DNA of 15,963 bases from Candidatus Hydrogenedentota bacterium (lineage in GTDB: Bacteria; Hydrogenedentota; Hydrogenedentia; Hydrogenedentales; CAITNO01), in assembly GCA_029554925.1 (NCBI GenBank), contig JAKPUV010000130.1, positions 1 through 15,963 of the forward strand, written 5' to 3'. The notes below the pieces were generated by a model. It saw only the letters and a program-made list of their open reading frames with translations, was not told the origin of the DNA and did no database searches. Below, piece by piece: positions 1 through 8,545 of the stretch (the first letter of the stretch is position 1; each line of letters opens with the position of its first letter). The position numbers and the translations under genes are program-made.

Positions 1-1920
1 GTGCAGGGACTCGTTGATCATGAAGCCCTTGGACCGCACATGGTCCTCGGAGAAGCAGGAGTTGACGATCCGCAGGTGGGGGCAGGCCTGGCGCACGCTC
101 TCGATGAGGTCGTCGGTGCCGTCAATGCCGGGCACGTGGGCGACGACCACCTCCAGCAGGGAGAAGTCCACGTCCCGCTGGTTGGCGAGGCCGAGCAGCA
201 CGGCCTGGAGGCGGCGCGCGTAGCGGGTGCTGACGATGACGACGGAGTACTTGACGCCGTGGCGCTTCTCCGGCGGGCGGCCGTCGCCCTCCCAGAGCAT
301 GAGCGACTGCGTGAGGAGGAATCCGTCAATGTTGTGGATGGAGATGCGGGGCTCCAGCACGCCCGAGAGGATGGCGGGGGTGCGGGGGACGCCCTCGAAC
401 TCCGTGGGCCGCACCTGCACGCCGTCGCGCAGGAGCACATAGTGCCCTTCGGCGTCCACGTGGAACGCGAGCCGGTGGGAGTAGTCAATCATGGGGCAGA
501 CGACCTTGGCGTTGCGCCCGAAACTGAAGCCGATCTGCTCGGCGATGCCGCCGCCGAAGGTCATGGTAAGGGTGAAGGGCGGCTCCAGCCGGCCCAGCAC
601 GGTGCTGAGGAGCTCACCGCGCGAGAAGGAGTACCACCGCCGCGACGCATCGTCGAGGGGCGAATAGTGGTTCTCGATCTCATAGGCGGACAGGGGAATC
701 TCGCGGGTCGGCGTGTCGCGCATGATGATCATGCGGGCCTTCTCCGCCAGGGCCTCCAGATGGGCCGGCATCCGCCGCCGCGCCTCGTCCACCGCGTCAT
801 ACCGCCGGGGCCGCTCCGCGCACGGGGGCGCCAGCAGGGGTTTTCCTTCTTCGGCCTGAATGGGGAGGCCGGGGAGCAACTCGCGGAAGGCCGGGGTCTC
901 GTGGTCGCATACGCGCTGGAAACGGCACTGCGCGCAGACCGGGCCAAGGGTCCGAAGCTGCTCCTCGCGGAGCTTTGCCACCTCGGCCTCGCAGGCCGAC
1001 ACCGTCTCCGGCAGGGGGACGGTCTTCTGGAGGAAGCGGAAATGCCGGGTCACCTTGTGCAGCATCCAGGTGCGCACGTGCGCCCGGGGATGGTCGAGGA
1101 TCCACGGCAGGAGCGCGCGGTCAATGGCGTGGTGGAGCGAGGCCCCCCGCGCCAGCAGATTCTCCAGCACCTTGGACAGGCGGTGCGGGCCGCAGCCGAA
1201 GACCTTCTCCGCCAGCTCATAGGACGCCTTGTTGTACTGCTGGTGGTCGAGGAAGAACTGCTGGCGGTTGAGCAGGTGCGGCCGGTTTTCCTCGGACACG
1301 TGGCAGAAGGGCAGACCGATAAGGTTCGCCTCGACGCCCCGCCGGTCCAGGGCGCGCACAAGACGGTTCATCCATCCCGCCGCCGCGGCGTCCAGGGAGC
1401 GCGCCGGGATAGGGACAAAGGGGTCCGACAGGGCAACATTCACCGCAAAGGCGCGTTTCAAGACCTCCGCCAGGGCGTCCGGGTCCGGCAGCGCGCCGGG
1501 GACGGGCGACACCTGCACCCGCACTGGCAGTCCGGCCTTCTCCGCACCGTCCAGAAACGCGGCGAGGACCGCCGGGTCCGGGGAGGGCGGGCAGAAGAAG
1601 AGGTCGGGCACCCCGGCCTGTGCGGCGGTCTCGAAGAGGCCGGGAAGTTCCGCGTCGTGGACCCGGAGCGAGAGGACGGCGTTTTCCCGGCGCGTGAAGT
1701 CGGCTAGCTCGGCCACCTGCGGCAGCGTGTCCACCCCGGCCAGCAGGTCAACTTTCCGCGCCTTGAACACATCGGCGTTCAGGCGGATCCACTTGCGAAG
1801 GTCCGTGAGGGCGAAGGGAACACCGTGGCGGTTGCGCGTGAGGACCAGCCCGCGGACGGGCCGCAGGGGCCCCTCCGGCGCGGACGCCGCCGTCACCTTG
1901 TCTTCGGGTTCACACATCAT
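1..1920 (-). CDS. Degenerate radical SAM/SPASM-like protein fused to a family 2 glycosyltransferase domain (3' end outside window)
   Basis: The frame is open for 640 codons from ATG at 1920 to the window edge with no stop, so the C-terminus is missing. A purine-rich ribosome site (AGGAGGAGGGAAGG) ends 9 bases before the ATG. Residues 20-340 resemble the protein encoded just upstream: AVNVALSDPF (159-168) matches its AVNFIAFNPF, and GVEANL..LPFC (195-206) followed by EE.R....N.QQ matches GIETNV..LPLC plus the same tail. C329-X2-C332-X5-C338 reproduces the SPASM-type cysteine spacing. The CX3CX2C motif that binds the radical SAM cluster is absent, and AGVDTL (61-66) stands where GGEP should be. 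Residues 400-550 form an unrecognised linker or domain. From about 556, YSVVIVS, LEVVV, DGTDDLI and RSKGFMINES are typical of a GT2 nucleotide-sugar-binding half. I infer a non-catalytic radical SAM scaffold joined to a glycosyltransferase. Substrate is unknown. Confidence 0.85.
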   Translation of the reverse strand, partial: MMCEPEDKVTAASAPEGPLRPVRGLVLTRNRHGVPFALTDLRKWIRLNADVFKARKVDLLAGVDTLPQVAELADFTRRENAVLSLRVHDAELPGLFETAAQAGVPDLFFCPPSPDPAVLAAFLDGAEKAGLPVRVQVSPVPGALPDPDALAEVLKRAFAVNVALSDPFVPIPARSLDAAAAGWMNRLVRALDRRGVEANLIGLPFCHVSEENRPHLLNRQQFFLDHQQYNKASYELAEKVFGCGPHRLSKVLENLLARGASLHHAIDRALLPWILDHPRAHVRTWMLHKVTRHFRFLQKTVPLPETVSACEAEVAKLREEQLRTLGPVCAQCRFQRVCDHETPAFRELLPGLPIQAEEGKPLLAPPCAERPRRYDAVDEARRRMPAHLEALAEKARMIIMRDTPTREIPLSAYEIENHYSPLDDASRRWYSFSRGELLSTVLGRLEPPFTLTMTFGGGIAEQIGFSFGRNAKVVCPMIDYSHRLAFHVDAEGHYVLLRDGVQVRPTEFEGVPRTPAILSGVLEPRISIHNIDGFLLTQSLMLWEGDGRPPEKRHGVKYSVVIVSTRYARRLQAVLLGLANQRDVDFSLLEVVVAHVPGIDGTDDLIESVRQACPHLRIVNSCFSEDHVRSKGFMINESLH

Positions 1921-1956
1921 GCCGCGGGACCTTCCCTCCTCCTGCCGGGCGCCGGG

Positions 1957-3228
1957 TCACAGCGCCCAGGACTCGTCTTCGGGCTCGACGGTCTTTTCCT
2001 GGTCCTTGATGTAGTGGCGGGGGTCCTGGATGCGCGGGACGCCGGTGATGGGCCTGGCCTCCTCCGTTCCGAACAGCTCCGCGTAGTCGCCGTGGAATCC
2101 GTCGCAGATGTCTCGGGCGGCGCAGCTCTCGCAGGCCGGGTGGTACTGGTAATGGCAGTCGCGCTCCGCGCGGATGCGGGCCTCCTCCCGGTACACGTTG
2201 TCGAGGCCGCTCAGGGTCTGCACGATCTTGGCCAGTGTCCGCTGTCCGGCGAACTTGATGCCCTGGATCACGGGGCTGCGCTCGTAGTGGTCGCGGATGT
2301 AGAGGGCGTCGCCGTTTTGCAGCTCGCGCCCGTAGGGCTTGCCCATGAAGAAGGGCTGCATGACGTCGCCGTCCTTGCGCATTTGGGTCTGGCGCATGGT
2401 CCACGCCCAGCTCTGGAAGTCCCACTCGTGGGTGTCATAGGTGAGCTGCTGGAAGTTGTAGAAGTTCTTGCGGTGCCGCTCCTCGGCCATGCACAGGGGC
2501 AGGTAGCGGACGTTCGTCTCGATGCCCGCCGCGTCCAGCAGGTCCATGGCCTCGGTCAGCTTCTCCGCCACCTCCGCGTAGCGGGCCACCGTGTCCGAGC
2601 GCCGCTTCCCCTCCTGGTCGCCGAAGGGGTTGAAGGCGATGAAGTTCACGGCGTAGGCGCCGTATTGGATGGCGTGCCGCGCCACCTCTGGCAGGATCGG
2701 CACCACGGGTTTGGACATGGTGCAGTTGATGCGGAAGGGGAAGTTCAGCGCCTGCATCCGCTCGATGGCCGCGATGATCTTCTTGTGGGCGCCCTTCACG
2801 CGCACCACCTCGTCGTGGATGTCGCCGATGCCGTGGAGGCTCACCAGGAAGTCGCGCAGGCCTGCGTCCCGGTACTTCTCGATCTGCCCGGGCCCGGAAA
2901 GCGCCAGCCCGTTCGTGATGAGCGTGGGGATCAGGCCGATCTCGCGGCAGTAGCGCACCAGCTCGAGAATCTCACGGTAGACCGTCGGCTCGCCGCCCTG
3001 GATGTCTATGGCGTTGTTCCCGTAGACGTACCGCAGGGTGTGGCAGATCTTTTTCGCCTTCTCCAGGGACATGAAGGCGTGCTCGGGGTGGTCGTGGTTC
3101 TCGATGCGGTCAATGAAGTAGCAGAAGTAACAGCGCTGGTTGCAGGTCTGCCCCAGCCACAGGACGCCGCGCTTGGTGATCACACGCCGCTTTGTCTTTT
3201 TAAGTCCATCCTGACGGGGAGGATTCAT
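1957..3228 (-). CDS. Radical SAM/SPASM domain protein of unknown substrate
   Basis: 423 residues. The cluster-binding motif CNQRCYFC (C29, C33, C36, spacing CX3CX2C) and GGEP (78-81, S-adenosylmethionine binding) are intact. A barrel of roughly 200 residues follows, with ITNG at 104-107 and VSLHG at 129-133. The C-terminus carries C358, C366, C369 and C375, the kind of cysteine cluster that holds an auxiliary iron-sulfur centre in SPASM or twitch proteins; C246 may be a further ligand. It is expected to be cytoplasmic and to start radical chemistry from SAM, but nothing identifies the substrate. It is first in a two-gene operon: 36 bp separate its stop from the degenerate paralogue/glycosyltransferase gene, which suggests joint work on a peptide, sugar or cell-envelope precursor. 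GGGAG lies 10 bases before the ATG. No B12-binding domain is visible. Family assignment is firm; role unknown. Confidence 0.93.
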   Translation of the reverse strand: MNPPRQDGLKKTKRRVITKRGVLWLGQTCNQRCYFCYFIDRIENHDHPEHAFMSLEKAKKICHTLRYVYGNNAIDIQGGEPTVYREILELVRYCREIGLIPTLITNGLALSGPGQIEKYRDAGLRDFLVSLHGIGDIHDEVVRVKGAHKKIIAAIERMQALNFPFRINCTMSKPVVPILPEVARHAIQYGAYAVNFIAFNPFGDQEGKRRSDTVARYAEVAEKLTEAMDLLDAAGIETNVRYLPLCMAEERHRKNFYNFQQLTYDTHEWDFQSWAWTMRQTQMRKDGDVMQPFFMGKPYGRELQNGDALYIRDHYERSPVIQGIKFAGQRTLAKIVQTLSGLDNVYREEARIRAERDCHYQYHPACESCAARDICDGFHGDYAELFGTEEARPITGVPRIQDPRHYIKDQEKTVEPEDESWAL

Positions 3229-3361
3229 CGCCTTCAGGCTCCCAGTACCGCTTTACAGGGGATAGGGGCGGGGGCAACCGTCTGCCCGGTCCGGGAACCG
3301 CGGGGTACTGCGGTGTTATTCCCCGCGTGCGGGCGGCCCGCCTCAGTCACACAACCACAAA

Positions 3362-3386
3362 GCCCCGGCAGGGGGCTGCCCGGGGC
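3362..3386 (-). terminator. Terminator- or attenuator-like hairpin in the radical SAM leader
   Basis: GCCCCGGCAG and CTGCCCGGGGC form a 10-bp stem with one bulged C around a four-base GGGG/CCCC loop. On the minus strand the stem is followed by TTTGTGGTTGTG, moderately U-rich in RNA. It lies about 135 bases upstream of the radical SAM start and downstream of the candidate minus-strand promoter, so it could act as an attenuator. The U-tract is imperfect, so a simple leader hairpin is also possible. Confidence 0.35.
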
Positions 3387-3436
3387 CGGTTTGAACGCCG
3401 AAAACGCGCAAAAACGCGGTTCCCGCGTCCGTCCGG

Positions 3437-3465
3437 AGTATAACAGACAAGGCGAGGGAACGCAA
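3437..3465 (-). promoter_or_regulatory. Candidate promoter of the radical SAM operon
   Basis: On the minus strand TTGCGT (3460-3465) is separated by exactly 17 bases from TATACT (3437-3442), which is preceded by TGT to give an extended -10. It predicts a transcript starting near 3430 with a leader of about 200 bases. Confidence 0.45.
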
Positions 3466-3549
3466 GGTGCGCCGGGCCGGGACACCGGTTCGGACCCCGG
3501 TTTTGGCGGCCTGGAGTCCCGCCCGGCGGCGGTTTCACCCGGCGGATTG

Positions 3550-3579
3550 TTGCCGTTTGCGGGCCGCCAAGTGCATACT
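3550..3579 (+). promoter_or_regulatory. Candidate promoter of the TPR-CHAT operon
   Basis: TTGCCG (3550-3555), an 18-base spacer and CATACT (3574-3579) sit 36 bases before the ATG at 3616. The same TTGCCG with an 18-base spacer occurs just before the cobalamin riboswitch, which supports it as a -35 form used by this organism. Confidence 0.45.
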
Positions 3580-3615
3580 GCCCCCGTGTTCCCACACTGC
3601 AAAGGAATTTCCCGA

Positions 3616-6306
3616 ATGCCAAGCCCTCTGGTTCTGTTTTCGCGGCGCGCCCTCCTGCTCTGCGCGGGTTGCGTCCTCATGCCCCTGCCTGCTCCGGCCG
3701 CCGTGCCCGGCGACACCCCGGTGGTGACGGGCAGTCCGGCCGCCCAGGAAGGCGCCCCCTCCCCGGCGGCCGCCATTTCCGAGGGCCGCCCCGAGGCGAT
3801 TGTCGCCGCGGAACCCCGCAGGCTGGGCATGGAGGCCTATGACAAGGAGGACTATCCCAAGGCGGTGGAGCACCTGTCGGCGGCCCAGGCGCTGGACCCC
3901 GCCGATGTGGAGGTCGCGGGACGGCTCGGTTTCGCGCTCAAGGAGACGGGGGCCTACGAGAAGGCGCTGCGCCTGCTGGAGGAGGTGTCAGAGAAGGCTC
4001 CGGAGAACTACTACCACTGGTGGTGGCTGTCGGACACCCAGCGCCTGCTGGGGCGGTACGACGAGGCGCTGGGGAGCATGGAAAACGCCGTCAAGTACGC
4101 GCCGGAGGGGGAAAAGACCGCGCTTCAGGAATATGTCGCGTACACGGCCACCCTGTCCGACCGCTCCCGCGCCTGGGAGAATGTCGCCCAGCACGTGGAC
4201 TTCGCCGAACGGCACCGGAAAAACCGCCGGGTCCGCCGCCAGATCGCCGAATATGCCGTGGCGCTCGCCGTGGCCCCCGAGGTCGCCGAGGGCGACAAGG
4301 AGGGCTCCCTGCGGCTCATGTGGATCAACCAGGAGGTGGGCACCCAGTACAACTACATCGAGGAGCCCGACGTCGCGGTGGACTACTTCCTCGTGGCACT
4401 GGACCACGCCCAGCGCGGCGAAAACCGCGAGAGCGTCATGCGCAACCACCAAAACCTGGCCATTTCATGGCGCATGCTCTACGACCGCGACCCCGAAGCG
4501 TACGCCGCGAACATGGAGCGCGCCGCCGCCTCCTGGCGGGACGCCCTGGCCACGGCCCGGGAGATTTCCCACACCGACTACATTCGGTACTGCCAGGGCC
4601 GCCTGCTGGAGACGCTCGCCGCCGTCCGGCCCCTGGACGATCCGGAGATCACCGCCCTGCGCGGGCTGAACGACAAGGAGGTCCCCTGGAAGGGCCCCGT
4701 GAACGACTTCTTCACCGCCGAGGCCGTCGCCGGGGAGCTGGCCTGCCGCCTCGCCGAGGGGGACAATGCGGGGGCGCGCATTCTGGCGGAGATGGCCCTG
4801 CCCTACTACGAGGGGTCCACCTATCTCAGCGACTTCCAGCGCGCGGTGGACGTGTATCTCAAACTTGCCGCCGCGCTGAACCGCCAGGGACACGCCGCGG
4901 ACGCCCTGGCCGCGGTCGAGAAGGCCGAGGCCAAGGCGGCCGCCGGACGGCAGTTCATGGATGCCGACGCGTTCAACCGGGGAACCGGCCAGCGCATGCT
5001 CCGTTACGCCGCCGTCGCGCGCGTCCGGGCCCTGGCCGCGCTGGGGAGGCATGAGGACGCCTTTGCGGCGCTGGAAACCTTCAAGACGGCCCGCATCGCC
5101 AACCTGCTGGGCGCGCGTATTGCCGACGACTCCGCCCGCACCGACGCCTCCAGCGAGCGCGAGGCGGTGCGCCTGCGGATTCCCTGGGTGGAGGCGCGCC
5201 TCCAGGCCGCCGAGGCCGCCGGAGACGCCGCGGAGACCGAGCGGCTGCGCGGCCGTCTCGGCCGCGATGTCGAGCGGCTGGCCTGGCTGGACCGGGCCGT
5301 CGAGTTCGTGACCCCGGAGAATCTGAACTACCCGGCCGTCCAGCCCGGCGACCTGGCCGCCCTGCGCGCGGCGCTCCCGGCGGAAACCCTCTTTCTCGAA
5401 TGCGCCGTGGACACCCACGGCGCGGTGGTGGTGGCCGTCGGGGCCGATTTCGTCGAGGCGCGCGCGCTGGACCTGAACGAGACCGCCGCGCTGTCCGCGG
5501 GAGGCTTTTTGCGGGACGGGTTGACCACATCCGCCCCATTCGCAGGCACCACGACAGGATTTTCCATGGGACTGCTGGATCCCGTTGCGGAGCGCCTCGC
5601 GCAGGCGCGGCGGATTATCCTGTGCCCGGACGAGGTGCTTTCCCCGCTGCCCTGGCCGCTCATGACGGTTGGCGGGGCGCCGCTTGGCCAGTCGCACGCC
5701 CTGACTTTCGCCGAAAGCGCCGGCCTGCTGCTGAAGGCGGTGGAGAAGCCCCCGGTCAAGGCGGCGCGCCTCCGGGCCTTGCTGCCCGCCGACGCCGCCG
5801 GCGACGCGGCCGGCCTGCCCGAGGGGGAACGCGTGTTTGGCGCGGAGGCGACGCTCACCCGCCTGCTGGAGGGCGCCGCGCCCGAGGATCTGGTGTATCT
5901 TTCGGCCAAGGTCAATCTGACGCCGCCCGACCCGATGCTCTGTCCGGTGCTGCTGGGCGGTGACGGCGCGCAGGGGGAAACCCCGCCCGCGCGCATCCTC
6001 GGGCTCAACCTGCCCGCCGCCGCGGTGATGCTCGACTGGACCCCCGAGCCCGCGGGCGCGGCGCTCCGGCCCGACCTTGTGTCGGTGACGGCGGAAGCCC
6101 TCCGCCACGCGGGCGCGCCCTCGGTGATCCTGACACTCTGGCCCGTCGCCCCGGCCGTGGCGCGCGAGTATCTCACCGCCTTCCTCGCCGCGCAGGCCGG
6201 CGCCGACCGCGCCTCGGCGGCGCGCGCGGCGGCGGAAGCCCTGCGCGCGGCGCATCCGGAATCGCCGGACTGGGCGGCCTTCCGCCTGACCGGCGACTTC
6301 CGCTGA
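3616..6306 (+). CDS. Secreted TPR protein with C-terminal CHAT-like domain lacking the catalytic dyad
   Basis: 896 residues. The ATG at 3616 is chosen because AAAGGAA lies 8 bases upstream and it begins a signal peptide (two arginines, a hydrophobic stretch, then APAA around 26-29). The same frame is open far upstream, but that part lies opposite the radical SAM genes. TPR-type helical repeats are clear at about 66-168 (EAYDKEDYPKAVEHLSAA, then FALKETGAYEKALRLLEE, then GRYDEALGSMENAVKYAP), and further helical repeats run to about 515. From about 585 to the end it follows the CHAT pattern: LCPDEVLSPLPW, SVILTLWPV and a terminal WAAFRLTGDF. CHAT proteases use a His and a Cys. Here the HLATHG-like site reads YLSAKV (K765) and the LSAC-like site reads LDWT (W808/T809), so protease activity is unlikely. 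I infer a binding or scaffold protein outside the cytoplasmic membrane. It heads a run with the release-factor-like gene 15 bp downstream. Confidence 0.88.
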   Translation: MPSPLVLFSRRALLLCAGCVLMPLPAPAAVPGDTPVVTGSPAAQEGAPSPAAAISEGRPEAIVAAEPRRLGMEAYDKEDYPKAVEHLSAAQALDPADVEVAGRLGFALKETGAYEKALRLLEEVSEKAPENYYHWWWLSDTQRLLGRYDEALGSMENAVKYAPEGEKTALQEYVAYTATLSDRSRAWENVAQHVDFAERHRKNRRVRRQIAEYAVALAVAPEVAEGDKEGSLRLMWINQEVGTQYNYIEEPDVAVDYFLVALDHAQRGENRESVMRNHQNLAISWRMLYDRDPEAYAANMERAAASWRDALATAREISHTDYIRYCQGRLLETLAAVRPLDDPEITALRGLNDKEVPWKGPVNDFFTAEAVAGELACRLAEGDNAGARILAEMALPYYEGSTYLSDFQRAVDVYLKLAAALNRQGHAADALAAVEKAEAKAAAGRQFMDADAFNRGTGQRMLRYAAVARVRALAALGRHEDAFAALETFKTARIANLLGARIADDSARTDASSEREAVRLRIPWVEARLQAAEAAGDAAETERLRGRLGRDVERLAWLDRAVEFVTPENLNYPAVQPGDLAALRAALPAETLFLECAVDTHGAVVVAVGADFVEARALDLNETAALSAGGFLRDGLTTSAPFAGTTTGFSMGLLDPVAERLAQARRIILCPDEVLSPLPWPLMTVGGAPLGQSHALTFAESAGLLLKAVEKPPVKAARLRALLPADAAGDAAGLPEGERVFGAEATLTRLLEGAAPEDLVYLSAKVNLTPPDPMLCPVLLGGDGAQGETPPARILGLNLPAAAVMLDWTPEPAGAALRPDLVSVTAEALRHAGAPSVILTLWPVAPAVAREYLTAFLAAQAGADRASAARAAAEALRAAHPESPDWAAFRLTGDFR

Positions 6307-6321
6307 CCGGAGGCCCGCGCG

Positions 6322-6697
6322 ATGCCCTCGTTCGGTGTGCGTCCCGAGAAGGAGGCCGAGCTCCGCGAGCGCATGGCCCGCTGCGGCCTGCGCGAGGAGG
6401 ACCTGCGCGAGGCCTTCATCCGCGGAGGTGGCCCCGGCGGCCAGAAGATTAACCGCACCGCGTCGTGCGTGCAGCTCCGCCACCTGCCCACGGGGCTGGA
6501 GGTGCGGATGCAGGAGGCGCGATCCCAGGCCCTGAACCGTTTCTACGCGCGGCGGCGCCTGTGCGAGCTGCTGGAGAACCAGACCCTCGGCGCGGACAGC
6601 CCCGAGGCCAAAAAGGCCGCGCGCCTGCGCAAGCAGAAGGACCGCCGCCGGCGGCGCGCCGCACCGCAGCGTCCGGCGGGGGAAGAGGAGGCTTCCG

Positions 6698-6705
<8 letters not shown>
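6322..6705 (+). CDS. Peptide chain release factor-like protein (GGQ domain only)
   Basis: 127 residues. IRGGGPGGQKINRTASCVQL (33-52) is the class I release factor catalytic loop; the GGQ (39-41) enters the ribosomal peptidyl-transferase centre and triggers peptidyl-tRNA hydrolysis. There is no codon-recognition domain, so this is not RF1 or RF2. It resembles the small stand-alone GGQ proteins (ArfB/YaeJ, mitochondrial ICT1 and C12orf65-type) that rescue stalled ribosomes. The basic tail (KKAARLRKQKDRRRRR, about 94-109) fits an rRNA- or mRNA-channel-binding extension, but then ends in an acidic EEEASDD. GGAGG lies 10 bases before the ATG. It follows the TPR-CHAT stop by 15 bp and overlaps threonine aldolase by 8 bp, implying co-transcription and probably coupled translation. 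Rescue on stalled ribosomes is inferred from the family. Confidence 0.9.
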
Positions 6706-7726
<1,021 letters not shown>

Positions 7727-7819
7727 CCCCGGGGTTGCCTCCCATGTTCCACTTCGGGCATCCTGTCTTCGGTGAACATGGACCCCTCCCGAGTGGGGGG
7801 GGGCGGCGGGAGAGAAGGC

Positions 7820-8119
7820 ATGCTTTTCTGCAGAAGGTCGGGGTGTAGGGACCGCTTTGCTGTGTATGGCCATTTTTCCCTGGCAATGGGCGTCGTCATG
7901 CAGGGGCTTACCCTCCCCATCCTCTACTATCAGCGGGAGGTCCCGATTGAGTATTACTGGGTGGTGCTGGGATGGCTGATCACCGGGACGGTTCTTCTGT
8001 TTCTCGACAAGAAGGTGCCGTGGTGGCGCTTCTTCCTCACCCTGGCCGCGGTATTTTTCATTTGTGCCTTCCTGCAGCGTCTGGCCGGCAGTGTCCCGTT
8101 GCCCTACCACATGCGGTGA
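7820..8119 (+). CDS. Small predicted membrane protein, function unknown
   Basis: 99 residues from the ATG at 7820. GGGAGA lies about 9 bases upstream. A start at 7772 is possible in the same frame but would translate a G-run into a glycine stretch. Three hydrophobic segments fit membrane helices: about 13-38 (FAVYGHFSLAMGVVMQGLTL), about 45-63 (YYWVVLGWLITGTVLLFLD) and about 68-90 (WRFFLTLAAVFFICAFLQRL). The charged KKVPWW loop suggests a cytoplasmic turn. I do not recognise the family. It uses AGA, AGG, TTT, TGT and ATT codons more than its neighbours and has lower G+C at third positions, which suggests recent acquisition or weak selection. It stands alone between threonine aldolase and the B12 riboswitch. 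Confidence 0.6.
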   Translation: MLFCRRSGCRDRFAVYGHFSLAMGVVMQGLTLPILYYQREVPIEYYWVVLGWLITGTVLLFLDKKVPWWRFFLTLAAVFFICAFLQRLAGSVPLPYHMR

Positions 8120-8161
8120 TGATGAGGTTCCCAGGAGATGAACCGTGGAGTTTCCGAAAAC

Positions 8162-8191
8162 TTGCCGCACCCTTCGCCCCTCCGGTATCCT
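8162..8191 (+). promoter_or_regulatory. Candidate promoter for the cobalamin riboswitch transcript
   Basis: TTGCCG (8162-8167), an 18-base spacer and TATCCT (8186-8191) place a transcription start 6-7 bases downstream, exactly where the riboswitch P1 stem begins (8198). The -35 matches that of the TPR-CHAT operon. Confidence 0.6.
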
Positions 8192-8197
8192 GCCCGC

Positions 8198-8397
8198 GTT
8201 GGTTCGCGTGTCCGCGAGGACGCGCGCTAAGAGGGAATCCGGTGTGAATCCGGAACTGCCCCGCAGCGGTAATCAGGAACGAACGATGCCGGGAGCGCCC
8301 CCGCGCTCCAGACGCACTGGGCCCCGTGGCCTGGGAAGCAGCATCCAGTAGGACGCCGCCCGTAGCGGCCCGCCTGTGAGTCCGAAGACCTGCCGAC
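8198..8397 (+). promoter_or_regulatory. Cobalamin (adenosylcobalamin-type) riboswitch
   Basis: This is the aptamer that binds coenzyme B12 and lowers expression of the downstream gene when the cofactor is plentiful. Conserved blocks appear in the right order: AAGAGGGAAT (8229-8238), a TCCGG/CCGGA hairpin (8238-8254), ACTGCCCCGCAGCGGTAA (8255-8272; the B12 box), CACTGGGCC (8315-8323), TGGGAAG (8332-8338) and AGTCCGAAGACCTGCC (8379-8394). GTTGG (8198-8202) pairs with CCGAC (8393-8397) to close P1, and CCTG/CAGG outside it could extend the stem. The controlled gene is the anchored surface protein at 8550. Confidence 0.95.
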
Positions 8398-8454
8398 AGG
8401 GCCCGGGTGTCCCGCGCGACCCCGGCGGCCCTCCTCGCGGGAGGTTACGGACCC

Positions 8455-8474
8455 CGTGGAACGCCCGTTCCACG
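8455..8474 (+). other. Perfect hairpin in the riboswitch leader
   Basis: CGTGGAAC and GTTCCACG form an 8-bp perfect stem around a GCCC loop, 58 bases after the aptamer. There is no U-tract, so it is not a classic terminator. Other GTTCC and GGAAC segments nearby (8489-8496 and 8515-8521) could pair alternatively, so it may belong to the expression platform. Confidence 0.5.
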
Positions 8475-8531
8475 CCGGTGCCGGAGGCGTTCCCGCCGGG
8501 AAGTCCGCCGGTCCCGCGGAACCCCCGCAAC

Positions 8532-8545
8532 GAAACGAGGGTTTC
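8532..8545 (+). other. Small hairpin presenting the ribosome binding site
   Basis: GAAAC (8532-8536) and GTTTC (8541-8545) pair around the loop GAGG, the core of the Shine-Dalgarno sequence for the ATG at 8550. A hairpin around the ribosome site, downstream of a B12 aptamer, fits control of translation initiation. Confidence 0.45.

Larger units (their letters stand above)
3229..3615. other. Divergent intergenic control region
   Basis: There is no convincing gene in these 387 bases. They separate the minus-strand radical SAM operon from the plus-strand TPR-CHAT operon and carry a candidate promoter for each, plus a strong GC hairpin at 3362-3386. Short reading frames that cross the region read into neighbouring genes in other frames and lack ribosome sites. 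Confidence 0.7.

Noticed and set aside
1..1707. A 568-codon open frame on the plus strand
   Set aside because: It lies opposite the GT2-fusion gene, whose translation matches known domains. The plus-strand product is low-complexity, rich in G, R, H and V, with no domain: a shadow caused by GC-rich codon bias.
1825..3615. An upstream extension of the TPR-CHAT frame
   Set aside because: The extension overlaps the radical SAM gene and the divergent promoter region; the ribosome site and signal peptide fix the start at 3616.
3616..3702. A lipoprotein signal (LCAGC) in the TPR-CHAT protein
   Set aside because: The residue three before the cysteine is Cys rather than Leu/Val/Ile, and a normal cleavage site (APAA) follows, so a standard signal peptide is more likely.
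7747..7780. CATGTTC/GAACATG inverted repeat after threonine aldolase as a terminator
   Set aside because: Seven base pairs around a loop of about 20 bases with no T-run is too weak to support a terminator call.
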